A program made the position numbers and the translations under genes. Source: Tetrapyrgos nigripes (Eukaryota; Basidiomycota; Agaricomycetes; Agaricales; Campanellaceae). From it: a DNA stretch of 64,000 nt. Numbering within the stretch: position 1 is the first letter of the stretch; each line of letters starts with the position of its first letter. Positions 43,565 through 54,929 of this stretch are shown one piece after another. Below the pieces are notes generated by a model, which searched no databases, was not told where the DNA came from, and saw nothing but the letters and a program-made list of their open reading frames with translations. Location of the stretch: assembly GCA_013368315.1 (NCBI GenBank), contig JAACJM010000192.1, positions 1 through 64,000 on the forward strand. Reading direction: 5' to 3'.

Positions 43565-44320
43565 CTGGAGCTTGTGTGTGTGATTTCTTGCTCTAGAAAT
43601 GAAATTTAGGAAGCATTGAGTAGTAAATTCGCATTCCAAGTGAAAGCAGCATCAGTATATGGATGTTGAAAGGAATTTCGGTCATACAAAAGAAGAATTA
43701 TGGTCATACATGAGAATTTCAATCATACAACGTTGATTGGGCCGGACCGTCAATTCACCATTTCTTGCTCTTGGAATTGCAATCTATGAAGGAGTATATA
43801 GGAATTGTCATTCCAAATGGAAATGGCATCAGTATATGTATGTCAAAGGAATTTCAATCATACAATTGCAACGTTGATTGTGCTGGACCTTCAATCCATC
43901 ATTTCTTGCTCTCAGAATCACTAATCTGCAAAGGAACGTATCCAAATTGTCATTCCACATGGAAATGGCATCAGTATATGGACGTCAAAGGGTCCGGAAT
44001 TTTGATCATACACGGGAATTTTGGTCATACAAATTTGATTGCGATGAACTGTCAATTCACGATGTATTGCTCTCAGGATTGCTAATCGTAAAGGATTGCA
44101 TAAGAATTGCCATTTCGTATGGATATAGTTGGGATTTAGCATCAGTGAACAGATGTCGAAAGAATTTCGGTCATACAAGCTGCAATTCACAATTTCTTGC
44201 TCTCGGAATATTGTTAGGCTTTTAATCATTGGGTTAGAATCATCAATCAGCATATGCATATGGTTATAGTATTAGTATATGGATGCCGAAAGAATTTCGA
44301 TCATACACGGAAATGGATAT
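43565..44320. repeat. Degenerate tandem repeat, about 150 bp x 5
   Basis: Units begin near 43585, 43760, 43900, 44062 and 44190. They share TTTCTTGCTCTNGGAAT, GAATTGTCATTCCA.ATGG, GCATCAGTATATGGATGTC, AAAGAATTTCGGTCATACA and GTCAATTCACNA. Length varies through small indels. No coding family is recognised. Confidence 0.75.
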
Positions 44321-44757
44321 AAGTATTGTATGCTGATTTCAAGGCAGCAATTTGACATAGGTATCCAGGAGAGGAACGCAGCAGCCTTTTGGAGGGCAAG
44401 CAATAAAAACCCAACCGAAAAGCGATGAGGCGAGCTGGGGCCTGCAGGGGGCACGAAGGGGTGCTACCACGTGTATCTCAATTACGGATACGTGAAATAA
44501 CCGATTGACCCGGTGGAATTTGCTGCAGTCGGAACGGGAATGGATAGACGCGGATACAAGCAAATGCTGCTGCTCATGGACGAGGTCCACAGCGCATGGA
44601 CCAAGGAAGTGCGGCGCGCTCAACAGCCGTGGGAACTACCTGCTGGTTTTGTGGAAGGGCCTGGGTTTTTCAAAACGGCTGTGGTTCATCCACACGTTTT
44701 ACAAAATCATCTTTGTGGTTCAACCTTCCCATATTTTATAAAATTTTATATGAAAAC
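44321..44757. other. No gene recognised
   Basis: The segment 44500-44700 is GC-richer and open in two frames that run into the LTR. It may be an exon fragment, but neither frame matches anything I recognise. Confidence 0.35.
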
Positions 44758-44928
44758 TGTGATATGGCCTGACAGGCTTTACCTATACCCACCCGTATTA
44801 CCAATTCATTTCCTTTTATATTCTTATCCTATCTACAAGACCCAAATCCCTATCATACCGATACACTATTTGGACTTTGTAGTAGATCTACTTTTGAATC
44901 TTAACCGTTTACACTGTGCCTTCTAGCA
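44758..44928 (+). repeat. TR-GAG 5' LTR
   Basis: About 171 bp; matches 47763-47917 nearly base for base from GGCTTTACCTATACCCACCC to CCTTCTAGCA. Its first 15 bases are diverged from the other copy, so the start is approximate. Confidence 0.75.
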
Positions 44929-44939
44929 GGTTATGGGCC
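44929..44939 (+). other. TR-GAG primer-binding site (half tRNA-iMet)
   Basis: GGTTATGGGCC directly after the LTR, the same sequence as the copia element's primer site (8837-8848). It is complementary to the initiator tRNA-Met anticodon region. Confidence 0.8.
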
Positions 44940-45094
44940 TCTCGCTTTGAATACCTCTGTGTCTTCTGTGGATCTCTTGCTGCTACCCAATATCTTTCTC
45001 TCACATTCCTTTCCCTACAACACTCTATCCACTCTTGACTCATGACTGACTTGTCACCGATCCTGACCGACTGACTGACTGAACGGATTGTACA

Positions 45095-47655
45095 ATGACA
45101 AAGCCTGGGACCGAGATTACCAAACTCTGCAGAGAAGTTAACTACACCACATGGGAGTTACGAACTCGTATTGCTGCTTGCTCTGCTGGTCTACTTGACA
45201 CTGTTTTGGGGTTGGATTCATGACTGACTACTGGTCCTAATAGTAAAATTTACAAGGCTTGGAGGAACCGACATGATGCTGTGACAGAGTTGATTGTGAA
45301 GCACATGGAGGATAATATGCTTACTCATGTCCAAGGTTTCGAGGAGGATCCTTATGGCCTCTGGACTCATCTGGCTTCACTCTACGCCGACTCTGGGGTT
45401 GGAGCTGCTGTGAGACTCTTTCAGGAATTTGCTGCATTGCGATATAAGGGAGGTGTGGATGATATAGCTGATATCATGGGAAGGATCTGTGCTATTGCCG
45501 ACACACTAGGAGTGAACCACAACAACCAACTGAGCAACTACCAGATTATTGCTGTGATGTTGAATTGTGTGTCTGGAAATGCTCAGTTCAAGGATGTTAT
45601 TTCATGATTGGAGGATGAGAAGGGGAGTTTGATGGTTCAGGATGTGGAGCAGGCTTTGATTTGATGGGCGAGGACTTTGAGGGATGATGGGAGTGTGTCT
45701 GCTGGTATACCAGGGATGGACACTGCACATGCACTAAACATGACAGCCAAGTCAAACTTGCACTGTACAAACCCGATAATAGGTGGTTTTTGTAATTAAG
45801 CACTAGGAACTGCACCCAAACACAAAACCATATACAAATGTAAATGAGACGAGTGTTCCGAGTAGTCAGAGTACTCAAACTCCCAGTTTACTTGTACTAT
45901 AAGTACTTTTGATTGGGGTTTTTCAATGAAGTTAGCGCTTAGTACGCGACACAAATAAACACAAGTTTAACACCAAGGGGATCAACGAGTCCCAAAAATC
46001 AAACACTTGTAGGCCACAGTTGCCTTAAAATCAACACTTAATAGACCAGAAGGTCAACACAAAGATCACAGTTATAACCCCAAAAATGTTCAATTTAAAA
46101 CTCTATTATCTCCAACACAATGTTTATACTCGTAGAGAATGCAGTTAAGTTTGTTTAGAAGCTTTAGTCCGTGTTTCACATCCTCTACTATTGCTAGCAA
46201 GATCCGATACTCTACAGTACATGGCTTGGGTAGCTACTCGTAATATCTGGTCCTTTTATACTACTCGCAGCTACAACTATACAGTTACCTATTTCTTTTC
46301 GAGGTCCACTAAAAGGTATGTAGAGAAAATATAAAAACAAATCGAAAAGTCCGCTAGCGAGTTTTACCTATTTCCTCGTAAGTAAAGACTTGCTTATTAG
46401 GGTATACAGAAACTGTTTAATATTATTTAAATATTCGTAGGAACTTTCTTCAGTTCCCTTTGTAAGCCATCTGGTGTTTTCGTGTACCATCCTGGTTAGC
46501 GAGCATCACATCTATGACTCAGAATGCTCCACTTATGACTGCTAGGTCCTTCATACACGTCCTTACACTAGGGGTGTAGGGTTTTCTTGTAGTTTCTTTA
46601 TTTCGTTTGGTTTTCCTTTCCCTTTTCTCTGATCTTGCTTTATTCGCATTCTATGTCTTGCCAGCAGTCTACTACTGAGTCCTACATATGAGTCCAGCTC
46701 TTCTGCAGTCCTGTTTGCATACTTATTCCTCCTTCAATGCTTTCAACACCTAGCTAGACAATTACTGACGGATTTATCCTTATCCAGAAATAACATTACC
46801 TGTTTGGGTTGTATTCCGATCGTTCAGATGTACTGCAACTTAGCGCTTCTGTCCCTTATATCTCTGTGTAGAGGTGTCCATTCACTATCCCTTCTGTACC
46901 GATGGATAGCTGAACTCTCTGGGATCCCATACATATATACTTTGTCCTACTTTTGTCCACATGTACCTTTTACAGATACTTAAGATTCCCTCGAAGCCGT
47001 CTTAGTACTACAGGATTTACCAATACATAGATCTAGACCTAGCGTGATTGTCCACATGTCCGATCTTAGCGCTGTCTTCTCCGATCGACCTTTCAGCCAA
47101 GGATTGTGCTGCTTATGTGTTCCTATGCCCACGAATAGGGGCTACCTCGCATTTCACTGTCCCTTTGGATTACGCTAGCAGTACTAGTCATTATAATAGG
47201 ATTCAAAAGCCTTTATAGACTATCTTTATTATTTGGTGGTCTGCTATTATAATCCCCAACTCGTACATATCTATCATAGTACTTAGAATGAGTTGTTTCT
47301 CCATTTGTAAGCACTTAATATTATTGTACCATTGTTTTCTTAGTCCCGCTAGGTATTAACTAGCAGTTCAGGGCTCACCCTAGTCCTCTTATTCCCTTAA
47401 AAGAACGTCAAAACTGATATTATGAACCAAAATCCAAGTATGTATACTGCGATTTTGTACGGCGTATCACTGAAATGCTTGCGTCTTGGACATCTCATCA
47501 AGGATTGTTTCAAGGAGGGGGGAGGAAAAGCTGGACAGTATCCACAGTGGTACCTTGATCTATGCAACTACACATCTGATACTATGATGATGAATACCAC
47601 AGAACCGACAAACCCAACCACATCTTTGACTATGGCCCGAGTCCTTGCATTGTAA
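45095..47655 (+). pseudogene. copia-like Gag, interrupted
   Basis: The reading frame starts MTKPGTEITKLCREVNYTTW (UBN2-type Gag). It runs through YGLWTHLASLYAD and GNAQFKDVIS to a CCHC knuckle that is cut by element Q: the left part ends LHCTN at 45772, and the right part CLRLGHLIKDC resumes near 47478. It ends at TAA 47655. TGA stops at 45221, 45605 and 45662 all fit former CGA codons. The protein would be about 286 residues, with no further domains. Confidence 0.85.
45773..47473 (-). mobile_element. TIR DNA element Q, copy 2 (1,701 bp)
   Basis: It aligns in reverse complement with 24882-26519 throughout (for example ACTGTATAGTTGTAGCTRC, GTATAAAAGGACCAG, CCTGAACTGCTAGT). Ends CCGATAATAGG and, from the right, TCAGTGATACGCC correspond to copy 1 with transitions. 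The target duplication is unclear (AAC left, AA plus T right, possibly one base lost). No coding capacity. Confidence 0.75.
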
Positions 47656-47743
47656 TGACTTTAGGGGAGTTTATTTTCTTTTCAAGTTTTTTCTATTTCT
47701 CTGGCTTAACTTCTAACTTGTTTGCCTTCTGTCTGAGGGGTAG

Positions 47744-47917
47744 TGTCAAGAAGACAGGCTACAGGCTTTACCTATACCCACCCGTATTACCAATTCATTT
47801 CCTTTTATATTCTTATCCTATCTACAAGACCCAAATCCCTATCATACTGATACACTATTTAGACTTTGTAGTAGATCTACTTTTGAATCTTAACTGTTTA
47901 CACTGCGCCTTCTAACA
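47744..47917 (+). repeat. TR-GAG 3' LTR
   Basis: 174 bp, TGTCAAG...TTCTAACA, directly after the GAGGGGTAG purine tract and directly before the inverted-duplication arm. Confidence 0.8.
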
Positions 47918-47924
47918 AGGTCAA

Positions 47925-48250
47925 ATTCGCTGAGAATACGAATCTGGAGATCATCCAAAGTAAGTTAGATTTGTTGGCAGTCTAATAACACATACACTTA
48001 CCATACCGTATCGCAACAGTGATTCTGTCTCATCTCGCAGAGCAGAAATCGGCCCAGAAAGACCCGAAGCCTCAACGGTCTCAACGGGAGGATCAGCTAA
48101 TGATGTTCGGGCCCAGCTCGACTCAAAGGCCTAGACCTGGGCTCGCCTTTTCCAGGCACAGTGCCCAGGTTGAACTTTGGAGTCCTCAGTAAGCCCGACT
48201 CGGCCCCACTTGGGCACAGGCCCCATGGAGGAGGAGTATGAGTATTATTA
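47925..48250 (+). pseudogene. 5'-truncated copy of the unknown gene at 35371-36234
   Basis: It starts inside the exon corresponding to ..EFAEDTSPEIVQ and keeps the intron (GTAAGTTAG..CAACAG). It continues with ILSHLAEQKSAQKDPKPQRS and one copy of the QREDQ repeat. All upstream exons are missing because the duplication border cuts them off, so it is not expected to be expressed. Confidence 0.7.
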
Positions 48251-48602
48251 CAAGGCATGTGAAGGCGCCACCACCAGGGAAAGGTGAGATATATGTAGGG
48301 AATAGCACGGGTTGGTGGGTAAGTGACGGGTCATGGATACGGGGTATGGCGGGGACGGGGACAGGTTGGCTTATTCATCCTGCTCCAAACCCACGAACCG
48401 CCTGATGGATGCTGGAAGGTCGCTGCCAGCACAATTTTGGAGTAATCTAAACTGTATAATTATTTTAGGCTCATAGATAGATCTAAACAAGACATACCGG
48501 AGATATGTATGCACACAAAAAATCCTTCAGTTTACGAATACGAAGACGAGTACACTGTACCAGTCTTACTGGACAGTGCAGAGCCCTAGCTTTATACCAT
48601 TA

Positions 48603-49090
48603 ATGATGTGCGGGCCGGGCTTGGGCTCGAAACCCCAGCTCAGGCTTTGGGCCCTAGGATGATGTCATCGCTCAAAAAGTTGCAATCAAAGTGTTGGATT
48701 AGTCTGAAGTTAAGTTTGTGTGATAGACACTGACCTACATTAAGCATTTACTGACCCAAACCCAACATTATTGATGCCAACAAGTTGTGGATAGCAGCTG
48801 GGGATGACCCAGGAAGATGGTTAGACATCGAGCAACTGTAAAATTGTGTGAGAACTTGGTGAGAATGTCTGCAAAAAGAAATCTCAACTATTTATTGACA
48901 ATTTTTATTGGTCAGTAACAGGTCACTAAGTGTCGCTGAAAGCCCGGGCCTGAGCTTTGGGCCCAGGGCTTTCAGAAATCAAGCCCGAGCCCTCAGGCCT
49001 TCAGGCCCTCCTCAAAGGCCGGGCTGGGCTTGGGCTTTTAGGGCTGGGCTTGGGCCGGCCTAGGGCTTCGAGCCCAAGCCCGCACATTAC
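48603..49090. mobile_element. TA-flanked hairpin MITE, arm-2 copy
   Basis: Same element as 34579-35022 in the other arm, with TA flanks at 48601-48602 and 49091-49092 and GGGCTTCGAGCCCAAGCCC palindromes. A small rearrangement near 48940-48980 distinguishes it. Confidence 0.8.
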
Positions 49091-49557
49091 TATATACCAT
49101 AGCATCCACTTCACTGAACTCAACGTACATGGATATAGTCTAATGAAGCTAGCAGCGACAAGATGTATGTACTGAAGTATAAGTATTTTCCTGTAACCGG
49201 TCCTTGTCGTACCTCTGCGACACGGCGCAGCTTGCTTTGACTTTGACCCGGTAAGTTCTGCATCTTAAGAGTTGACCTTGAACGATCCTGGAGTTCGAAG
49301 GCGGATTTTTGCGTCGTTCTGTAGCTTATAATATTATTCTTAATTTCTCCTAGAGTTTATATCGGTTAAGTTTCCATATGCATAGACCTGGCGCTCTGGC
49401 CCGTGGCGGAGATTCACTGACTTCTCACTGGAGATTGCCAACTTGTTGAATGCTTATTGTTGATCGTCCATGGGTTTTTCAAATATACGACTAACTTGGT
49501 ACTTGTACATATAGCTACATACAATCCCGTCATGAGTCTTAGTACGATTTCGAAGAA

Positions 49558-50783
49558 TTAAGGATTAACCAACAAAAGCCCTCCATCCACAGGCATAACT
49601 ATCCCATTCACAAATTCACCAGCGAGGGAGGACAAGAAAACGGCTGCTGATCCTATTTCCAATTGCCTGTAAAGACACAGATGCAAAGTCAGTCATTGAT
49701 ATCCTTACTGCGTATTGTATGGACACCCTCGGATCCGGATCCGGATCGACTCACCTCCCTGGCCTGAGGGGAGGCGCTGGATTAAAGAACCCAGGCATGG
49801 GTTCCATAGCTACATCAACCAACTCTCGTGCGAGTTCGGATGGGAAGAGACCAGGAGCGATGCAATTCACACGGATGGGAATCTTTTGCAGTGCGAATTG
49901 TGTGGCGAGCATTCCAGTGAGGTGGTTGACGCCGGCTTTGCTGACTGAATAGGCGATCTGGAAAGGAAAGGGGATCAGAGTCAATATTTTTGAGGGTTGC
50001 TTGAGGACTTACCAACCCTGATGTGACCTTTATAGTACCACCAACACTAGAGATAATAATGACACTAGAGGTTTCTCCCTCTCTTGTACGTGCTCCTCGT
50101 TCAAGAAGAGAAAGAAAGCCCATAGTAGTGAAATAAGGACCAGTAGTGTTGGTTTTAAAAACGTCGGTCCATTGTTCGAAAGAGTCTTGTTCGAAGAGTG
50201 CTTCTCCGATCTTGGTGCCGTCAGGCGCCGGTTTACCGAAAAGAAGCTCGGATCTGAAGCCTCCGATTCCTGCACTGTGAAGACAATGAAGACAATGAGT
50301 GAGTCAACGGTTTAACGGATAGAATGAATTCGAATGGGGGCCGGGATAGCGCACGATACTCAGTTTTTTGTACTTACTTGTTCACTAGAATGTCTAGTTT
50401 CCCTTCAGCTTCATCGATGACTTTCACCCCATTGGCGATCGACTGTTTGTCAGAAACGTCCATCTGTAATCTGGGGGAATGTACAACATGTAAGTCTCTA
50501 CATCGAAGGAAGTAATCATAGTATAGGTAAAGAACTTACGGGAAAAGTCCTGTCTCGGCGGCAGTCTTCTGTAAAACTTCCAGACGTCTTCCAGTGATGT
50601 AAACCTTGGCTCCGTTTTTGGAGAGTTCCTTTGCGATCATTAGGCCTCTGTCATGCATGGGAGGGGTTATCAGCGAAAAGGAAATGATACCTAGAGGTTC
50701 AGCCACGGCCGTACTCACATTCCTGTTCCGCCACCGGTAACGAGAGCAATTTTGCCTTGCAAGTCGAGAGCCTGAGTGGACAT
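49558..50783 (-). CDS. Short-chain dehydrogenase/reductase (SDR), copy 2
   Basis: The same six-exon structure as copy 1 on the opposite strand; all donor and acceptor dinucleotides and the frame are intact, giving 279 residues. Motifs are GGGTGIG, NNAGIGG, IIISSVGG and the catalytic AYSVSKAG, where copy 1 has YPVSK. Other changes are conservative (APGIF to APGLF, RELADV to RELVDV). It lacks the 9-nt start duplication and retains the TATAAAAG box. Both paralogues look functional, so they may have the same or a diverging substrate. Confidence 0.93.
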
Positions 50784-51058
50784 TTTGTTGATACAGGGAG
50801 TTTCGAGTGTCTGTGGGTAAGATGTAAAATTCTAGTGGATGTGTCCAGCTTTTATACTCTGAATCCGAGTCTGAGTTCATAATGCTATTAGTGAATAATG
50901 GATAGAAAAGATAACTTGATAGGAATCAGGATCGGAAGCCGTTCCACCTCTGATTTGTCTGAGACGACGTAGTAAGCCTTGCTGCTTGGTAAGTCTACTA
51001 ACTTGAAAGGGGTCGTCACCATTCGGCATATTGGAGACATAGAATGGTGAGCCATACA

Positions 51059-52350
51059 ACATCAGCAAAATACCAGGGTTGGTCTATCCGCGTCTACTCC
51101 GGCTATCATCTATTTTTCCGCATCTATCTTCTTATCCCAATCCGTCTAATTCCGTCTATCTCTATGCCTGTGTCTATGCCACCGCTCCAAGACGTCTATT
51201 CCTTCTATTCACCTTGCCTGTATCTGAATGGTAGATTAACTACTTTAGGTGTCCAGTCAATATCTTAGCCTGTAAAGAGGACAGTCCGGATGCGATTGTT
51301 AACATTGTTGCTGAATATAAGTAGTGTAAGTCTGCATGGCACTGCTTGACGCGAAGTTGAGTATAGTACTGGACATGGGTAGAGTGAGGGTCAGGGTGTA
51401 CATACAGGGTGTACATAGAAGAGTCGAACAACTTGGCGTTGACTTGGCGCGGCCTGACTGTGGAAGTGAAATTTGATTTTTTCAGAATGGCGCGATTCTG
51501 GCAAAATGGCGTGGTCGTGTCGGCTACATGATCACGTTGACATGGTTGACTTTTCAATCAACCATGATGTCCTTCGTCTCTCAGCCCCGTTCTTCTCCTC
51601 CTAGTCCCCCAACAGACTTTAACTCTGCTTCAAGATGCTTCCCTATGTAATCCAGCATGTAGGACCCTCAAGCATCAACCCGTTAATCTTTGCCTCAACT
51701 CCCGCTGTCTTCAAAGCCCTCGCTTCCTCCCAATGTTTACTCTGGTCTATCTGGGATTCTGGATGAGAAGACTGGTCTTTTATGTACAGTGCATCTAAGG
51801 TGGCCAGATTGATTGATTTAACTACGGCCCTCAGTGAGTTTGTTTTTTTTGGTGCAGTCTCGTTCACATATGTACTCAACAATTATGTACAGGAACAGTT
51901 TGCACAACCCGGAGTGCGGCATATGGAGAGACTAATGAGGTACTTGGTGAGTCTCTTTCTCGCTCATGGCCACGAAAAGTGTTCAAGTAGTTTCCTCTAC
52001 ATCCAGGTAACTCGATGCTGGTAACAGCACCCCTTATATACTAAGTTCGTGCATTCGCTTTTCATGGTTTAGCACTCTTTCTAACAAGGACGTTTTCCAG
52101 ATCTGTCATGAGCATCATTGGTTGCCTGTATATTATACCATGATGTGAAACGGCGTTTTGATCGTTGGATAGAGTATATATATGTGTGTATAGACCAGTC
52201 TTTAGATATTAATAGAATGGTGTATATTAGGATAGAAGGTCATCTATCTGATAGCCGTGTACCTCTAGCCATAGAACACTTTCTATCCTTCTATTCCTTC
52301 TATTTGTCTAGCCATAGAAGGAATAGAAGGACCTGGTATTTTGCTGATGT
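51059..52350. mobile_element. TIR element F, 1.29 kb
   Basis: An inverted repeat ACATCAGCAAAATACCAGG bounds it on both sides. The interior contains TCTATTCCTTCTAT-type short repeats near both ends and a minus-strand open frame (51882-51643; ..HPESQIDQSKHWEEARALKT..) of unknown origin. It separates the SDR duplication from the P450 pseudogene and lies inside a P450 intron just after exon border GYFIPKG. No target duplication is evident. Confidence 0.65.
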
Positions 52351-52387
52351 AGTCAGAGGATTGATGTGCTTTGGGTCTTTGACTAAC

Positions 52388-53482
52388 CTTTAGGTATAAA
52401 ATATCCATTGTAAATGTCCTCCGAGGTGTCATGGGGTATACCTGCCGATGAAGACGAAACGGAAATGAATGTACTACCAGTCAACACGTTAATTCGACCT
52501 ACCCATTGGGCCTGCAGGGTGCCAACGCATCAATTCCCTGAGTATGGCCTCAATATAGGGCAAGGAAGGACGGTCTTCCAGAGTTGGCATTTGACCTCTT
52601 CCAAGGATATCATCTAGCTCTTGTTGAGCGCGTAATTGAGCATCTGGATAGCAGCTCATCGCAATGGAAAATGTGGAGATAACTGAGACTGTCTTTATAA
52701 TTTCAACGGGTTCAAGTTAGCGCATAGAGCGAGGATTAGAAGAGTACGAGACGAACTGAGTCCGTTGCCGCTGGGAATAAATGTATCGCAGAAAATGGGC
52801 GGAGAACAGAAGCCTTAAAGCTGTACTAACCGACAATTGCGGCAACTCCAAATTTTTTGAACCTCCGCATTTCTTGATCGTCGTCTGGATCAATATCTGA
52901 TAGCAGGTTTGCGATCAAGGATGAGTTATGACTGTCTGGCCGCCGCTGGAGCTCAAAATTGTAAGAACCAAAACACTAATATAATAATGATAAGCTAGGC
53001 TCACCAAATCTTCCATGAGAGTATTCCAGGGTCTATCGACACCCTCCTGAAATACATCATGAAATGCAAGATGATCAGCGACAAGACCTGGAAGCCATGG
53101 TGGTAGAAGATGAATGAATGGAATATATTTGAAGGCGTTCCAACCAGCTATCATACTGAAATCAAGAAGTTCGATCACTTTTCGGTTGCGAGCGGGCATG
53201 TCCCCCTCGCTGTTTGCAATTTCCAGACCATATACGCTTAAGAACGTGATTTTTTGCGACAAACTAAGGCCACGCTTCAAATTCGTTATCGTGTTTAAAA
53301 GTCTGAGAAAACTCACCAGGAGATCTGGTTCCTAAGTGTATCCTTGGATGAGGGCAATCCAGCAATAAATTTATGAACCTGCTGAGCCTGTATTGACCAT
53401 GTCTAGGTTGATGTCTCAGGACCAAGATTCTGATGAAAAATCTTGCGAATTTTCCTCCATTTGTTCGAATATGGCATGAGAG
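52388..53482 (-). pseudogene. Cytochrome P450 pseudogene, middle and 3' part
   Basis: Exons encode, in order: ALMPYSNKWRKIRKIFHQNL (C-helix WxxxR); a segment with in-frame TAG after GPETST and then QAQQVHKFIAGLP; RNRKVIELLDFSMIAGWNAF and WLPGLVADHL; RFKKFGVAAIVG (I-helix region); TVSVISTFSIAMSCYPDAQL, LPYIEAILRELMRWHP (ExxR); and PHDTSEDIYNGYFIPKG. Introns are 50-60 nt. The heme-binding exon is not in the window; element F follows the last exon. The 5' part of the same gene lies inverted at 56143-56624. Agaricomycete P450s of the O-methylsterigmatocystin oxidoreductase-like type are the nearest resemblance. Confidence 0.88.
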
Positions 53483-53511
53483 CTGTGAAAGATACAGTCA
53501 AACTTCTACAA

Positions 53512-54920
53512 CGGTATAGGGAAATCTGCGGGTACCCCATGCGGGTCTGCGGGTGGGCTGCGGGTACCATTAAATATTTGAGTTCAGCATTATATGGCAT
53601 ACATACGAGCATTTGTAGCATAGTAGAGAGACATAAAAGTGAATATAGAGCTTGTAGATAGACTTCAACGAAGTGTAGTGAAACTCAAATGTACATGGAT
53701 AAGCACAGCCACTCACTCCCATCTGCAGTAGTCTCATTCCTAACTCGAGTATTTCTCTACAAAGCAGCCTAGATATTTTTGCCAAAAGCTTATTGCATGC
53801 ACTAGAGACTATTTCGATTCTCTGCATGCCAATATTCTATGAATTATGTACCCAAATTACCCTTAGACTTGAAATGAAGCCTGCATCAATAAAACTCTTC
53901 GTGGTTCGCAGTGTAAATGCAACATACTCATTCTAATACATCACTGAGTCAATGTTTCAAGTGTTCAATAAAGTAATTTGTTCATCCAATTCTAGAAAAG
54001 TCAAGATCAATGTGAATTCAGCCCAAGGTTTACTAGAATTTATGATAGAAATTTACTTCTACACATTGAGCATGTCAAGGTACTGGCTATTAGTACAGAA
54101 GCTACAGCATTCCTTGTTTTCAAACTGTTAGATGTTGTGTGGATGTTAGTAATGCTCACGAATGGTACCCGCATGGTACCCGCAGTGGCTGTGCACATGC
54201 GGGTACCCATGCGGGTACCATGCGGGTACCTATGCGGGTACTATGTTTCTTGCCTTGATGTTGTATGAGAGTCCGTTGAAGAGAATGAACGGCTATTTGC
54301 ACATACATACTACTGTCCTGGCATGAATGAAAGCTCAGTCTCTCTGACCAAAAAAAATCCAGAAGAAATCCAAAAAATAAATAAATAGAAAATGTCAAAT
54401 CTGGCCTTAGATTTTTTGGCTGTGATTTGTGACTGAACTGCCTTTCATGCTGGTACACTAACCTGCCTGCTAAAGTAGCATCAACAGCGGGCCGTATGAT
54501 GCTTTTACCAAGCCATTTCTACAAAAAGAATATTCTATGCAACTAAGGCTATGTAACGTTGGATACTCATACTTACAAGCAGTCCCATTTGCAGAGAAGG
54601 GCAAAAGTAAGTGCAGAGTGGGTCAGAAAGTGTCAATGATAGGTGATGCTGAGTCTTGCATATACCACGTAAATCCCATCATTTTTGTATGAATGATTTT
54701 ACCTCAATACCGACAGCGTGTTCTGTTCTTTGTGAAATTTCTACACAACAGACTCTGCATTTTGAAAGGACTATCTACACAATAAAAAGAGCAATTAGAA
54801 GGCTTAATCAACTAAGATTCTACATGATAAGCAAAGGGTAATGGGTACCCGCATCACCCGCATCACCCGCATGTACCCGCTGTGTACCCGCATGGGGTAC
54901 CCGCAGATTTCTGATACCCG
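53512..54920. mobile_element. Non-autonomous MULE, element C (1,409 bp)
   Basis: Ends CGGTATAGGGAAATCTGCGG and, from the right, CGGGTATCAGAAATCTGCGG. ATGCGGGT/ACCCGCAT occurs ten times, at both ends and in an internal hairpin (54165-54245) around GTGGCTGTGCA. The left 9-bp flank is CTTCTACAA (53503-53511) but the right flank is CCCTGAGTG. The matching duplicate TTGTAGAAG stands beside element D instead, indicating an inversion. Its right 0.9 kb is identical, inverted, to element D apart from a 13-bp repeat unit. No transposase exon was found. Confidence 0.9.
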
Positions 54921-54929
54921 CCCTGAGTG

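Larger units (their letters stand above)
44758..47917 (+). mobile_element. Gag-only LTR retrotransposon (TR-GAG type), split by element Q
   Basis: Two short LTRs (44758-44928 and 47744-47917) bound an internal region that contains only a gag gene. Without the 1.70-kb element Q insertion the whole is about 1.46 kb. A copia-type primer site follows the left LTR and a purine tract (GAGGGGTAG) precedes the right LTR. There is no protease, RT or integrase, so it must use another element's enzymes. No target duplication is visible; the right flank coincides with the border of the inverted duplication. Confidence 0.85.
47918..51059 (-). repeat. Inverted duplication, arm 2
   Basis: Reverse complement of 31381-35834 without the MULE insertion and without the second 87-bp unit. 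It begins exactly at the TR-GAG LTR border and ends exactly where element F begins, so both borders coincide with mobile-element ends. Confidence 0.92.

Noticed and set aside
49719..50123. Frames on both strands in the SDR copies
   Set aside because: Only the six-exon minus-strand model gives SDR motifs; the other frames are shadows.
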